A DNA stretch of 64,000 nucleotides, taken from positions 62,001-126,000 of the forward strand of contig NZ_CABVII010000014.1 of assembly GCF_902497995.1 (NCBI RefSeq). The letters run 5' to 3'. Every line of letters starts with the position of its first letter. Positions within the stretch are counted from its first letter, which is position 1. Below are positions 17,300-25,441 of the stretch, one piece after another. The DNA is from Pseudomonas fluorescens. GTDB lineage: Bacteria; Pseudomonadota; Gammaproteobacteria; Pseudomonadales; Pseudomonadaceae. The notes beneath the pieces are model-generated. The model saw only the letters and a list, made by a program, of their open reading frames with translations. It made no database searches and was not told the origin of the DNA. A program made the translations under genes and the position numbers.

Positions 17300-18424
17300 A
17301 TGTCCACCGAACCATTGCTGAAAACCCCGCTGCACGCACTGCACATCGAACTCGGCGCGCGCATGGTGCCGTTCGCCGGCTATGACATGCCGGTGCAATA
17401 TCCGCTGGGCGTGATGAAAGAACACCAGCACACCCGTGAGCAGGCCGGGCTGTTCGATGTCTCGCACATGGGCCAGATCCGACTGACCGGCGCCAATGCC
17501 GCCAAGGCTTTGGAAACCCTGGTACCGGTGGACATCATCGACCTGCCAGTGGGCATGCAGCGTTACGCAATGTTCACCAACGAGACCGGGGGCATTCTCG
17601 ACGACCTGATGGTCGCCAACCTGGGTAACGACGAACTGTTCCTGGTGGTCAACGCGGCCTGCAAGGATCAGGACCTGGCGCATCTGCAAAAGCACATCGG
17701 CGACCAGTGCACGATCGAGCCTCTGTTCGAAGAGCGTGCCCTGCTCGCTCTGCAAGGTCCGGCTGCCGTCACCGTGCTCGCACGTCTGGCGCCGGAAGTT
17801 GCGAAGATGACCTTCATGCAGTTTGCCCCCGTGCAACTGCTGGGCACGGACTGCTTTGTCAGCCGTTCGGGCTACACCGGTGAAGACGGGTTCGAAATCT
17901 CCGTCCCGGCCGCCAGCGCCGAAGCCCTGGCTCGCGCCCTGCTGGCCGAACCCGAAGTGGCGGCCATCGGCCTTGGCGCCCGCGACTCCCTGCGCCTGGA
18001 AGCCGGCCTGTGCCTCTACGGCCACGACATGAACACCGAGACTTCCCCGATCGAGGCGAGCCTGCTGTGGGCGATCTCCAAACCTCGGCGTGCCGATGGC
18101 GCGCGGGCCGGTGGTTTCCCCGGCGCTGAAAGCGTACTCGCTCAACAGCAAGCCGGTGTCAGCCGTAAGCGCGTCGGTCTGTTGCCCCATGAACGCACCC
18201 CGGTGCGTGAAGGTGCAGAGATCGTCAACGAAGCCGGTGACATCATCGGTAGCGTGTGCAGCGGTGGTTTTGGTCCAACCCTGGGTGGCCCACTGGCCAT
18301 GGGTTACCTTGACAGCGCTTACATCGCCATCGACACCCCGGTTTGGGCGATCGTACGTGGGAAAAAGGTGCCTTTGCTTGTAAGCAAAATGCCATTTGTT
18401 CCACAACGCTACTACCGTGGCTGA
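17300..18424 (+). CDS. gcvT: Aminomethyltransferase, glycine cleavage T protein
   Basis: Transfers the methylene of aminomethyl-lipoyl-GcvH to tetrahydrofolate, releasing ammonia. The 374 residues start at ATG 17300 behind CAGGAGCTG; the frame is open further upstream but overlaps sdaA and lacks T-protein similarity there. Family landmarks are RMVPFAGYDMPVQYPLGVMKEH, LFDVSHMGQIRL, SRSGYTGEDGFEI and LGARDSLRLEAGLCLYGHDM. It is the last gene of the operon. Confidence 0.97.
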   Translation: MSTEPLLKTPLHALHIELGARMVPFAGYDMPVQYPLGVMKEHQHTREQAGLFDVSHMGQIRLTGANAAKALETLVPVDIIDLPVGMQRYAMFTNETGGILDDLMVANLGNDELFLVVNAACKDQDLAHLQKHIGDQCTIEPLFEERALLALQGPAAVTVLARLAPEVAKMTFMQFAPVQLLGTDCFVSRSGYTGEDGFEISVPAASAEALARALLAEPEVAAIGLGARDSLRLEAGLCLYGHDMNTETSPIEASLLWAISKPRRADGARAGGFPGAESVLAQQQAGVSRKRVGLLPHERTPVREGAEIVNEAGDIIGSVCSGGFGPTLGGPLAMGYLDSAYIAIDTPVWAIVRGKKVPLLVSKMPFVPQRYYRG

Positions 18425-18446
18425 TTGACTGTTCCTATAAGTAACG

Positions 18447-18484
18447 CGGTTGCGTTAACAGTGCACTAATGTGTAACGCAACCG
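18447..18484 (+). terminator. Inverted repeat downstream of gcvT with nested alternative stem
   Basis: CGGTTGCGTTA (18447-18457) pairs perfectly with TAACGCAACCG (18474-18484). The left arm can also fold locally as TAACGC/GCGTTA (18442-18457), so two mutually exclusive hairpins exist. There is no T run. It could end gcvT transcripts or bind a protein. Confidence 0.5.
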
Positions 18485-18617
18485 CCACAAAACAGTGCCT
18501 GCCGGCGACTCCAAGCTTCGTTTATGAACCTTGCTTATAACGATTGAAAACAACTGAACACTTGCAACGCATAAGCCGGTACTAGTTGCGGCGTATGCGC
18601 GCCACGCCAGCAAATCC

Positions 18618-18645
18618 GGGCCCTTCGCAGGGCTTGTTTTTTCTC
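18618..18645 (+). terminator. Putative intrinsic terminator in the gcvT-csp gap
   Basis: GCCCT-TCGC-AGGGC (18620-18633) followed by TTGTTTTTTC. The short stable stem with a T-rich tail looks like a Rho-independent terminator, but no annotated gene directly precedes it. It may end gcvT read-through or an unannotated small RNA. Confidence 0.6.
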
Positions 18646-18827
18646 CCATAGTTGGCGTAGAGTTTGTTCACTGTGTTTGCATGGGTCGCTTGGAATCGTG
18701 ACCTGGGCAGTAGCCTACAAGTTAGCTACATCCCGTTCGACGTCTTCTTACTCTCCTGCAACCAGCCCCAGTACTCTTTCATGAGAAAGAGACTGTCATT
18801 AATTTTTTGCGTCAAAGGAAACAAGAA

Positions 18828-19040
18828 ATGTCCCAACGTCAGAGCGGTACCGTCAAGTGGTTTAACGACGAGAAAGGTTTTGGTTTTATCACTCCTGAAA
18901 GCGGTCCGGATCTGTTCGTGCATTTCCGCGCCATCCAGGGCAACGGCTTCAAGAGCCTGAAAGAAGGCCAGAAAGTGACTTTCGTCGCTGTGCAAGGCCA
19001 GAAAGGCATGCAGGCTGACGAGGTACAGGCAGAAGCCTAA
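18828..19040 (+). CDS. Cold-shock protein, CspA/CapB family
   Basis: A small single-stranded nucleic-acid-binding protein acting as RNA chaperone and antiterminator. The product is 70 residues from ATG 18828 (AAAGGAAAC upstream); an upstream in-frame start at 18807 would add 7 residues without a Shine-Dalgarno. RNP1 is KGFGFI (16-21) and RNP2 is LFVHF (29-33). It is preceded by a long leader and followed by an intrinsic terminator, so it is monocistronic. The exact paralogue name cannot be fixed from sequence alone. Confidence 0.95.
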   Translation: MSQRQSGTVKWFNDEKGFGFITPESGPDLFVHFRAIQGNGFKSLKEGQKVTFVAVQGQKGMQADEVQAEA

Positions 19041-19052
19041 CCTTCTGTAACG

Positions 19053-19087
19053 AAAAAGCCTCTGATGGTGACATCAGGGGCTTTTTT
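19053..19087 (+). terminator. Intrinsic terminator of the cold-shock gene
   Basis: AAAAAGCCTCTGATG, loop GTGA, CATCAGGGGCTTTTTT: a stem of about 10 bp with one G-T pair, A run before and T run after, 12 nt past the stop. Confidence 0.92.
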
Positions 19088-19137
19088 GTGCGCATAAATC
19101 CGTAAAATGGCTTCTTTTTTCCGCCGAGAGCCCTGCC

Positions 19138-19626
19138 ATGTCGAAACACCTGCTGAAACCCCAGGGCGAGTTTCCCGCCGCAGGCCTGGGGCGTCGCCTG
19201 GCAGCGATATTCTATGATTTCTTGCTGTGTACCGCCCTGCTCATCGTCACCAGCGGCACTTACAAGATCATTCAGATGGCGATCATCGGCGAAGATAAAA
19301 TGCGCGCCCTGACCGAAGCCGGCGCACTGGACGGTGACCCGTTGCTTTCGACAGTGCTGCTGTTCGTGCTGTTCGGCTTCTTCGCCAAGTTCTGGACCTG
19401 GTCCGGCCAGACCCTGGGCATGCAGGTGTGGGGCATCCGCGTGCAGAACGCCGATGGCTCATCCATCAGCCTGTGGCAGGCGCTGTTGCGCTTTGTGGTG
19501 TCGATCGCGTCCTGGCTATGCCTTGGGCTGGGATTCTTCTGGTCGCTGTTCGACAAGCGCAAGCGCAGCTGGCATGACATGTACTCCAATACCCAGCTGG
19601 TGCGCATTCCAAAGAAGACCAAGTAA
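19138..19626 (+). CDS. RDD-family membrane protein
   Basis: An integral inner-membrane protein of unknown function, 162 residues. The RDD signature is present: GLGRRLAAIFYDFLLCTALL with the Arg and Asp, a second hydrophobic segment LLSTVLLFVLFGFFAKFW, then GQTLGMQVWGIRVQNADG and a third segment LLRFVVSIASWLCLGLGFFW. The C-terminus KRKRSWHDMYSNTQLVRIPKK is typical of the family. It stands alone between the cold-shock gene and a REP doublet. A second RDD protein is encoded at 61833. Confidence 0.88.
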   Translation: MSKHLLKPQGEFPAAGLGRRLAAIFYDFLLCTALLIVTSGTYKIIQMAIIGEDKMRALTEAGALDGDPLLSTVLLFVLFGFFAKFWTWSGQTLGMQVWGIRVQNADGSSISLWQALLRFVVSIASWLCLGLGFFWSLFDKRKRSWHDMYSNTQLVRIPKKTK

Positions 19627-19646
19627 TTCCGCCATCCGAAAATCAC

Positions 19647-19736
19647 TGTGGGAGCGGGCTTGCTCGCGAAGGCGGTGTATCAGGCAACATCATTGTCGAC
19701 TGATACTCCGCCTTCGCGAGCAAGCCCGCTCCCACA
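19647..19736. repeat. REP doublet between RDD gene and nadA
   Basis: TGTGGGAGCGGGCTTGCTCG plus CGAAGGCGG is mirrored by CCGCCTTCGCGAGCAAGCCC and GCTCCCACA. It lies between convergent genes and may serve as a bidirectional transcription barrier. Confidence 0.93.
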
Positions 19737-19761
19737 TTTTTTGCGACCTGTCTTATAGATT

Positions 19762-20820
19762 TCAGGCGTTACCGGCCAACTTCATCCGCGCAGCCTGGGT
19801 AAAGTCCAGCATCCGCTTCAACGGCCGAATCGCCTGGGGAATCAATGCCGGATCGACAAAGATCTCATTCGTTCCCTCCTTCAAGCTCTTCAGCGTGCGC
19901 TCAAGGGTATTCATCGCCATCCACGGGCAATGTGCGCAACTGCGGCACGCTGCGCCGTTACCGGCCGTTGGCGCTTCGATGAAGACCTTGTCCGGACACA
20001 GCTGCTGCATCTTGTAGAAGATGCCGCGGTCGGTGGCGACGATGAGGGTCTTGTTCGGCAAGCGCTGCGCCGCCGCGATCAGCTGACTGGTGGAGCCGAC
20101 GGCATCCGCCAGTTCGATCACCGCCGTCGGCGATTCCGGATGCACCAGGATCGCGGCATCCGGGTACAGCGCCTTCATGTCTTCGAGCTGCTTGGACTTG
20201 AACTCTTCGTGAACGATGCAGGCACCGTCCCATAGCAACATATCCGCACCGGTCTGGCGCTGGATGTAGGTGCCCAAATGCTTGTCCGGCCCCCAGATGA
20301 TGGTTTCGCCGTTATCCATCAGGCTTTCGACGATCTCCAGCGCGCAGCTGGACGTCACCACCCAGTCCGCCCGCGCCTTGACCGCCGCCGAGGTGTTGGC
20401 ATACACCACCACCGTGCGTTCCGGGTGCTGATCGCAGAACGCCGAGAACTCGTCCACCGGGCAACCCAGGTCCAGCGAGCAGGTGGCTTCCAGGGTCGGC
20501 ATCAGCACGCGTTTTTCAGGATTGAGGATTTTGGCCGTCTCGCCCATGAACTTCACACCGGCGACCACCACGGTCTTGGCCGGATGAGCATTGCCGAAGC
20601 GGGCCATCTCCAGCGAGTCGGAGACACAGCCACCGGTTTCTTCGGCCAGGGCCTGAATAACCGGATCGCAATAGAAATGCGCAACCAGCACCGCATCCTG
20701 AGCCTTGAGCTCAGCAGCAATGGCGGTGCGGTAGTAGTCCTCTTCCTCGGCTGTCAGCGGCTTGGGCTGCTTGGCGTCGAGGTGGGCTTGTACCAGAAGG
20801 CGTTCGGAAATCTGCGTCAT
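19762..20820 (-). CDS. nadA: Quinolinate synthase A
   Basis: [4Fe-4S] enzyme that condenses iminoaspartate with dihydroxyacetone phosphate to quinolinate in de novo NAD synthesis. The 352 residues are full length. Conserved blocks are VAHFYCDPVIQALAEETGG, DSLEMARFG, SLDLGCPVDEF and CRSCAHCPWMAMN, the last containing expected cluster cysteines. It starts at ATG 20820 and is convergent with the RDD gene. There are no nad neighbours; this is typical of pseudomonads. Confidence 0.97.
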   Translation of the reverse strand: MTQISERLLVQAHLDAKQPKPLTAEEEDYYRTAIAAELKAQDAVLVAHFYCDPVIQALAEETGGCVSDSLEMARFGNAHPAKTVVVAGVKFMGETAKILNPEKRVLMPTLEATCSLDLGCPVDEFSAFCDQHPERTVVVYANTSAAVKARADWVVTSSCALEIVESLMDNGETIIWGPDKHLGTYIQRQTGADMLLWDGACIVHEEFKSKQLEDMKALYPDAAILVHPESPTAVIELADAVGSTSQLIAAAQRLPNKTLIVATDRGIFYKMQQLCPDKVFIEAPTAGNGAACRSCAHCPWMAMNTLERTLKSLKEGTNEIFVDPALIPQAIRPLKRMLDFTQAARMKLAGNA

Positions 20821-21029
20821 GTTCGCAAGACCTGCAGGCGCTTTCGCGCGAAAGTCGAGTATACACCCGGCTCCGGACCCTTCAGGGTACCGCCGGGAGA
20901 GTGAGTGTCATCAGGCATGGACAACGTTGAAGCTGCGCAAGGCTACAGAATATCCGGTGGATGCAAAAGATGATTCTGACCTGCATCACGGGTTGCAGCC
21001 CCGGAACTGGGCGAACTCAAATCGCGGGC

Positions 21030-21071
21030 AAAAAAAAATCCGGAAATCCTCACTTTCGTGGGCCTTCCAGA
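21030..21071 (-). terminator. Terminator downstream of tRNA-Lys
   Basis: On the minus strand TCTGGAA and TTTCCGGA pair around an inner CAC-GAAA-GTG hairpin, followed by nine T. It lies 22 nt past the tRNA 3' end and is well placed to end the tRNA transcript. Confidence 0.75.
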
Positions 21072-21092
21072 CTTTTAAAACTGCTACAAAAA

Positions 21093-21168
21093 TGGTGGGT
21101 CGTGTGGGATTCGAACCTACGACCAATTGGTTAAAAGCCAACTGCTCTACCAACTGAGCTAACGACCC
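21093..21168 (-). tRNA. tRNA-Lys (anticodon UUU)
   Basis: The minus strand reads GGGTCGTTAGCTCAGTTGGT at the 5' end, an anticodon loop CTTTTAA, a T-loop GTTCGAATC, and an encoded CCA at the 3' end. The acceptor stem GGGTCGT/ACGACCC pairs fully. The length of 76 nt and the TTT anticodon give lysine. It is next to queC/queE; tRNA-Lys itself is not a queuosine tRNA, so the proximity is positional only. Confidence 0.98.
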
Positions 21169-21184
21169 GCTGTGTGGTGCGCGT

Positions 21185-21212
21185 ATAATACTGATTTTTA
21201 AGGACTATTCAA
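21185..21212 (-). promoter_or_regulatory. Sigma-70 promoter of tRNA-Lys
   Basis: On the minus strand TTGAAT (-35; 21207-21212) and TATTAT (-10; 21185-21190) are 16 bp apart. The expected start is about 10 nt before the tRNA 5' end. Confidence 0.7.
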
Positions 21213-21230
21213 CACCCAATTTGAAATAAA

Positions 21231-21923
21231 TCAAAAATAAGCTGTTGGGTCGCTGATTCCGGCCGCCGCGAAGCCTTCTGCACGCAGGCGGCAGCTGTCG
21301 CATTTGCCGCATGCACGGCCGTTATCGTCGGCCTGATAGCAGGAAACGGTCAGGCCGTAATCGACGCCTAGCTTCACGCCGGCCTGGACGATCTGTGCCT
21401 TGCTCAGGTTCTGCAGGGGCGCCTGGATACGGAAACCGTTCCCTTCCACACCGGCCTTGGTCGCCAGGTTGGCCATGCGCTCGAAGGACTCGATGAACTC
21501 GGGACGGCAGTCCGGGTAGCCGGAGTAATCCACGGCGTTCACACCAATAAAGATGTCACGCGCGCCGAGCACTTCAGCCCAACCCAGTGCAAGGGACAGA
21601 AACACCGTGTTGCGCGCCGGCACGTACGTTACCGGGATGCCCTCGCCCGCCACTTCCGGCACATCGATGCTGCTATCGGTCAGCGCCGAACCGCCGATAC
21701 CATTCAGGTTCAGGCCGATCACCTTGTGTTCGACCACACCCAGGTCGCGAGCGACACGTTCGGCGGCATGCAATTCGGCGTGAGACCGCTGACCATAGTC
21801 GAAGCTCATGGTGTAGCAGCTGTAGCCTTCGGCACGGGCCATGGCCACGACCGTCGCCGAGTCCAGGCCGCCGGACAGCAGGATGACCGCACGTTTTTCA
21901 GCAGTATTAAGATGTTCAGTCAT
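21231..21923 (-). CDS. queC: 7-cyano-7-deazaguanine synthase
   Basis: Converts 7-carboxy-7-deazaguanine to preQ0 with ATP and ammonia, a queuosine precursor step. The 230 residues start at ATG 21923 (MTEHLNTAEKRAVILLSGG), 1 bp after the queE stop; the frame is open upstream but would run into queE. The PP-loop SGGLDS is at 17-22. Zinc ligands are Cys195, Cys205, Cys208 and Cys211 (CGKCDSC). It is coupled to queE, which makes its substrate. Confidence 0.96.
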   Translation of the reverse strand: MTEHLNTAEKRAVILLSGGLDSATVVAMARAEGYSCYTMSFDYGQRSHAELHAAERVARDLGVVEHKVIGLNLNGIGGSALTDSSIDVPEVAGEGIPVTYVPARNTVFLSLALGWAEVLGARDIFIGVNAVDYSGYPDCRPEFIESFERMANLATKAGVEGNGFRIQAPLQNLSKAQIVQAGVKLGVDYGLTVSCYQADDNGRACGKCDSCRLRAEGFAAAGISDPTAYF

Positions 21924-21924
21924 T

Positions 21925-22572
21925 TCAGCGCCCCGGCTCGTCATTCCAAAGATATTTATGCAACTGCAATTGCAGGCGCACTGGCAGGTTGTCCGCCACC
22001 ACCCAGTCCGCCAGGTCCCGAGCATTCAGGTCATGATGACTGGGCGAGAACAGGACTTCGCCGGCACGCCGGTCAAGACCGTACTGGATCAGCTTGGACA
22101 CGGCCCAGTCATAGTCTTCCCGCGAGCAGATGACAAACTTCACCTGATCGTTGGGCGTCAGCAGCTCGATGTTTTCGTAGCGGTTGCGGTGTGCTTCTTT
22201 CGAGCCCGGGGTTTTCAGGTCGACGACGCGACTGACCCGAGAATCTACCGCCGAGATGTCGAGGGCACCACTGGTTTCCAGTGACACTTCGTAACCGGCG
22301 TCACACAACTGCTTGAGCAATGGGATGGCATTGGGTTGGGCCAACGGTTCGCCACCGGTGACACACACATAACGCGGACGAAAACCGGCCACTTGCTCGA
22401 GGATGTCGTCGAGGGTGCGAACGGTGCCGCCACTGAACGCGTAGGCGCTGTCGCAGTATTGGCAACGCAATGGGCAACCGGTCAGCCGCACAAAAACAGT
22501 GGGCAGCCCGGCCGTCCGCGTTTCACCCTGCAACGAGTAAAAAACTTCGGTGATTCTCAATGTGTCTTGCAT
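21925..22572 (-). CDS. queE: 7-carboxy-7-deazaguanine synthase (radical SAM)
   Basis: Radical-SAM enzyme that rearranges 6-carboxy-tetrahydropterin to 7-carboxy-7-deazaguanine. ATG 22572 gives 215 residues (MQDTLRITEVFYSLQGE); an ATG 15 nt upstream is also possible and neither has a clear Shine-Dalgarno. The CX3CX2C cluster motif is Cys33, Cys37, Cys40 (TGCPLRCQYCDSAYAF). VTGGEPLAQ is the SAM-binding GGE. It is followed directly by queC. Confidence 0.95.
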   Translation of the reverse strand: MQDTLRITEVFYSLQGETRTAGLPTVFVRLTGCPLRCQYCDSAYAFSGGTVRTLDDILEQVAGFRPRYVCVTGGEPLAQPNAIPLLKQLCDAGYEVSLETSGALDISAVDSRVSRVVDLKTPGSKEAHRNRYENIELLTPNDQVKFVICSREDYDWAVSKLIQYGLDRRAGEVLFSPSHHDLNARDLADWVVADNLPVRLQLQLHKYLWNDEPGR

Positions 22573-22690
22573 AGTCGCCACGGGCATGACAGCTAAACAG
22601 GCTGTCCGCCTCCGTCAGGCACTTCCAGGAACCCCGCCAACGCGCAGATCCCAAAAAGCGTGTTTCATAAAAAGGGCGTGAATTCTAACG

Positions 22691-22716
22691 AAAAAACCCG
22701 CGACAAGCGCGGGTTT
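22691..22716 (-). terminator. Intrinsic terminator at the end of the tol-pal operon
   Basis: On the minus strand AAACCCGCG, loop CTTGT, CGCGGGTTTTTT: a 9-bp stem and six T, 22 nt past the cpoB stop. It ends the tol-pal-cpoB operon before queE. Confidence 0.9.
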
Positions 22717-22737
22717 CTTCGAAACAGGTCAGCAGCC

Positions 22738-23577
22738 TTACATTTTCTGCAGATCGCGCTGGGCCAGCTGAGCGGCGGAAGTGCCCGGATATTGGGACAC
22801 CACCTGTTGCAGAATGCCTTTGACCTTGTCGGGATGACCCAGGCGACGTTCTACATCAGCGAGCTTGTACAGCGAATCAGGCACTTTGTTGTGCTTTGGA
22901 TACAACTGCGAAACCCTGGCAAATGCCTGGCCTGCGCCTTGCAGATCACCTTTGGCCAGGTTCACTTCGCCCAACCAGTATTGGGCGTTACCCGCGTACT
23001 GGCTGTTCGGGTACTTGCGCAGGAATGCGGCAAAAGCCTGGCTGGCCTTGTCGAAATCCTTGGCCTTGATCAGGTCGAAGGCTGCATCGTAGTACAGTTT
23101 TTCCTTCGCCGGATCAGCCGGTTCGCTACCCGCGGCGGGTGCTTGAGCGGCTGCAGCCCCTGCTCCTGCACCCGCTGCTGCACCGGGGGCGTTCAAATCG
23201 CCACCGGGGGAAGAATTATCAGGAGTCGCGGCTGGTGCAACGCCGGATCCTATGCGCCGATCAAGATCCTGATATCGCTCCAGGCTCTCTTGCTTCATGC
23301 GCGCTACATCATTTTGCAGAACTTCGATGACGCCCTGTTGGCGCGAGATCTGCTCCTGCATCGATTGCAGTTGGTTGAACAGCTCGCCCTGTGCCGAGAC
23401 AGGGGCCGAAACCCCTCCCCCGGCATAGGCGCCGTTCGTACCGTAACCCGCAGGCGGATAACTGCTCCCGCTATTGTTATAGCCGGAGTTGTCCTCGACC
23501 ACAGGAACCGCAGCCCACACCGCAAATGGTGCGAGGCTGAGAGCCAATACAGTTACAGCACGACGGCACGTTCGCAT
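22738..23577 (-). CDS. cpoB: Tol-Pal system cell-division coordinator CpoB (YbgF)
   Basis: A periplasmic protein that links outer-membrane constriction by Tol-Pal with peptidoglycan synthesis at division. The 279 residues have a signal peptide ending near FAVWAA, an N-terminal coiled coil (LFNQLQSMQEQISRQQGVIEVLQ), a Pro/Ala/Gly-rich linker (about 115-155), and C-terminal TPR-like repeats (YYDAAFDLIKAKDFDKASQAF; YAGNAQYWLGEVNLAKGD). It is the last gene of the tol-pal operon, 6 bp after pal, with a terminator beyond. Confidence 0.94.
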   Translation of the reverse strand: MRTCRRAVTVLALSLAPFAVWAAVPVVEDNSGYNNSGSSYPPAGYGTNGAYAGGGVSAPVSAQGELFNQLQSMQEQISRQQGVIEVLQNDVARMKQESLERYQDLDRRIGSGVAPAATPDNSSPGGDLNAPGAAAGAGAGAAAAQAPAAGSEPADPAKEKLYYDAAFDLIKAKDFDKASQAFAAFLRKYPNSQYAGNAQYWLGEVNLAKGDLQGAGQAFARVSQLYPKHNKVPDSLYKLADVERRLGHPDKVKGILQQVVSQYPGTSAAQLAQRDLQKM

Positions 23578-23583
23578 GACGAA

Positions 23584-24087
23584 TTACTTACGCAGTTCGA
23601 CGCGACGGTTTTGAGCCCAGGACTGCTCGTCGTTGCCGGTAGCAACTGGACGCTCTTCGCCGTAGGAAACCAGTTCCAGCTGAGCTGGGGAAACACCTTG
23701 CAGTACCAGGTAACGCTGAACGGCTTTCGCACGACGCTCGCCCAGTGCCATGTTGTACTCACGAGTACCACGTTCGTCGGTGTTGCCTTCCAGAACAACG
23801 CGAGCGCCGTTTGCTTTCAGGTCTTTGGCGTGAACGTCCAGAGCGCGCATGGCTTCTGGCTTCAGGTCCGAACTGTCGTATTCGAAGTAGAAAGTGGTGA
23901 TGGCGCGCAGAGCAGCTTCTTCGCTCAGGGAACCATCAACGGCACCGGTGTTGGCGCCATAACCAGCGTTTGGATCGACAGCCACTGCACCTTCACCGGC
24001 ATTGTCGCCGCCTTTGGACGAGCAACCAACTGCTACGGACAGAGCCAGAGCGAGAGCAGCAAACTTACCAAACTTCAGCATTTCCAT
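23584..24087 (-). CDS. pal: Peptidoglycan-associated lipoprotein Pal (OprL)
   Basis: An outer-membrane lipoprotein that binds peptidoglycan and TolB. ATG 24087 gives 167 residues starting MEMLKFGKFAALALAL, the usual Pseudomonas OprL start, with AGGAG upstream; an upstream in-frame ATG lacks a signal sequence context. The lipobox ends at Cys22 (AVGCSSKGG). The OmpA-like domain has VVLEGNTDERGTREYNMALG and ends RRVELRK. It lies in the operon between tolB and cpoB. Confidence 0.96.
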   Translation of the reverse strand: MEMLKFGKFAALALALSVAVGCSSKGGDNAGEGAVAVDPNAGYGANTGAVDGSLSEEAALRAITTFYFEYDSSDLKPEAMRALDVHAKDLKANGARVVLEGNTDERGTREYNMALGERRAKAVQRYLVLQGVSPAQLELVSYGEERPVATGNDEQSWAQNRRVELRK

Positions 24088-24139
24088 CGTGAAACTCCTA
24101 ATGAACCCCAATGTGTTAAGTACAACGTGTAGCGCCGCG

Positions 24140-25441
24140 TCAGTTCAGGTAAGGGGACCAGGACGGTTCTCTGACTTCGCCTTGTGCGGTAGGAAGCGGG
24201 AGCCTCACGCGTCCATTAATGGACACGAGCATCAAGACTCCCCGGCCCTGCTGGCGGGTGGCGTAGATTACCATGGTGCCGTTGGGCGCGACAGTAGGCG
24301 ACTCGTCCAGAGTGCTATCAGTGAGGATTTTTACACTACCGCGTTGCAAATCCTGGGCCGCTACCTTGAAATTGGTGAAGCCTTCCTGGCGATGGATCAT
24401 GACCAGGGTCTTTTCATCAGCCGATAGCTTAGGGTTGGCATTGTAGTTACCGATGAAGGTCACACGCTCCGCACCACCGCCACCGGCGCTGGTTTTGTAG
24501 ATCTGTGGCTTGCCGCCACGGTCGGAGGTGAAGTAGATGGTCGAACCATCCTTGCCCCAGAACGGTTCGGTGTTGATGCCTTGACCGTTGGTGACGCGAC
24601 TGATCTGGCGCGACCCCAGGTTCATGACATAAATGTCCGGGTTGCCGTCTTTCGACAGTACGAACGCCAGGCGCTGACCATCCGGCGACCAGGCTGGCGC
24701 ACCGTTCAGGCCTTCGAAGTTGGTGATCTGCTCACGGCGACCGGTGTCGATGTTCTGCATGAAAATGCGCGGACGCTTCTGCTCGAACGACACATACGCA
24801 ATGCGCTTGCCATCCGGTGCAAAACGCGGCGACAGGATCGGCTCGCGCGATTGCAGCAGAGTCACGGCGCGTGCACCGTCATAGTCCGAACGCTGCAGCG
24901 TGTACCGCGTGTTCTTCTCGGAGAAGCGCTCGGCGGTCACGTACAGCAGACGCGTCGAGAACGCACCTTTGATACCGGTGAGTTTTTCGAACGACTGGTC
25001 CGCGATGTAGTGCGACATGTCGCGCAGTTGATCGACGCTGCCCGAGACGCTGCCGGTCAGCACTTGCTGCTCGGTGGCGACGTTGAACAGTGCGTATTGA
25101 ACCTGCAGGCGACCGCCCGCGGGAGCAACGCTGCCGACCATGACGTACTGGGCGCCCAGTGCCTTGAAGTCACGGAAGATGATTTCGCTGGCCTGGCTCG
25201 GCTGGCTGATCATGTTCTGCTTCGGAATCGGCGAGTAGTAACCCGAGTTGCGCAGGTCGTTACCGATGATTTCGGCCATGTCGTCCGGCAGCACGCTGCC
25301 GCCCTGGTTGCCGAATGGAACGACGGCGATCGGAGTGGCCCGATCACTGCCGCTGGTAACCAGAATGTTTTTTTCATCTGCTGTCGCCATACCTGCCAGG
25401 CAGCAGATAACGACAAGCATTCCTCGAAGAAGGTTTCTCAC
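24140..25441 (-). CDS. tolB: Tol-Pal system periplasmic beta-propeller TolB
   Basis: A periplasmic protein connecting TolA to Pal. The 433 residues have a signal peptide (LLRGMLVVICCLAGMATA), an N-terminal domain (ILVTSGSDRATPIAVVPFGN) and a C-terminal six-bladed propeller with repeats such as ILSPRFAPDGKRIAYVSFE, GAPAWSPDGQRLAFVLS and VAPNGTMVIYAT. It overlaps the tolA stop by 4 bp, indicating translational coupling. Confidence 0.96.
   Translation of the reverse strand: MRNLLRGMLVVICCLAGMATADEKNILVTSGSDRATPIAVVPFGNQGGSVLPDDMAEIIGNDLRNSGYYSPIPKQNMISQPSQASEIIFRDFKALGAQYVMVGSVAPAGGRLQVQYALFNVATEQQVLTGSVSGSVDQLRDMSHYIADQSFEKLTGIKGAFSTRLLYVTAERFSEKNTRYTLQRSDYDGARAVTLLQSREPILSPRFAPDGKRIAYVSFEQKRPRIFMQNIDTGRREQITNFEGLNGAPAWSPDGQRLAFVLSKDGNPDIYVMNLGSRQISRVTNGQGINTEPFWGKDGSTIYFTSDRGGKPQIYKTSAGGGGAERVTFIGNYNANPKLSADEKTLVMIHRQEGFTNFKVAAQDLQRGSVKILTDSTLDESPTVAPNGTMVIYATRQQGRGVLMLVSINGRVRLPLPTAQGEVREPSWSPYLN

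Larger units (their letters stand above)
18425..18827. other. 403-bp intergenic region between gcvT and the cold-shock gene
   Basis: It holds a long inverted repeat after gcvT (18447-18484), a hairpin plus T tract (18620-18645), and about 180 nt that look like a long 5' leader of the cold-shock gene, as is usual for cspA-type mRNAs. No convincing protein-coding frame was seen. A small RNA ending at the 18620 hairpin is possible. Confidence 0.5.

Noticed and set aside
22660..24132. 490-codon open frame antisense to cpoB and pal
   Set aside because: Covers two genes and a terminator of the tol-pal operon; no coding features.
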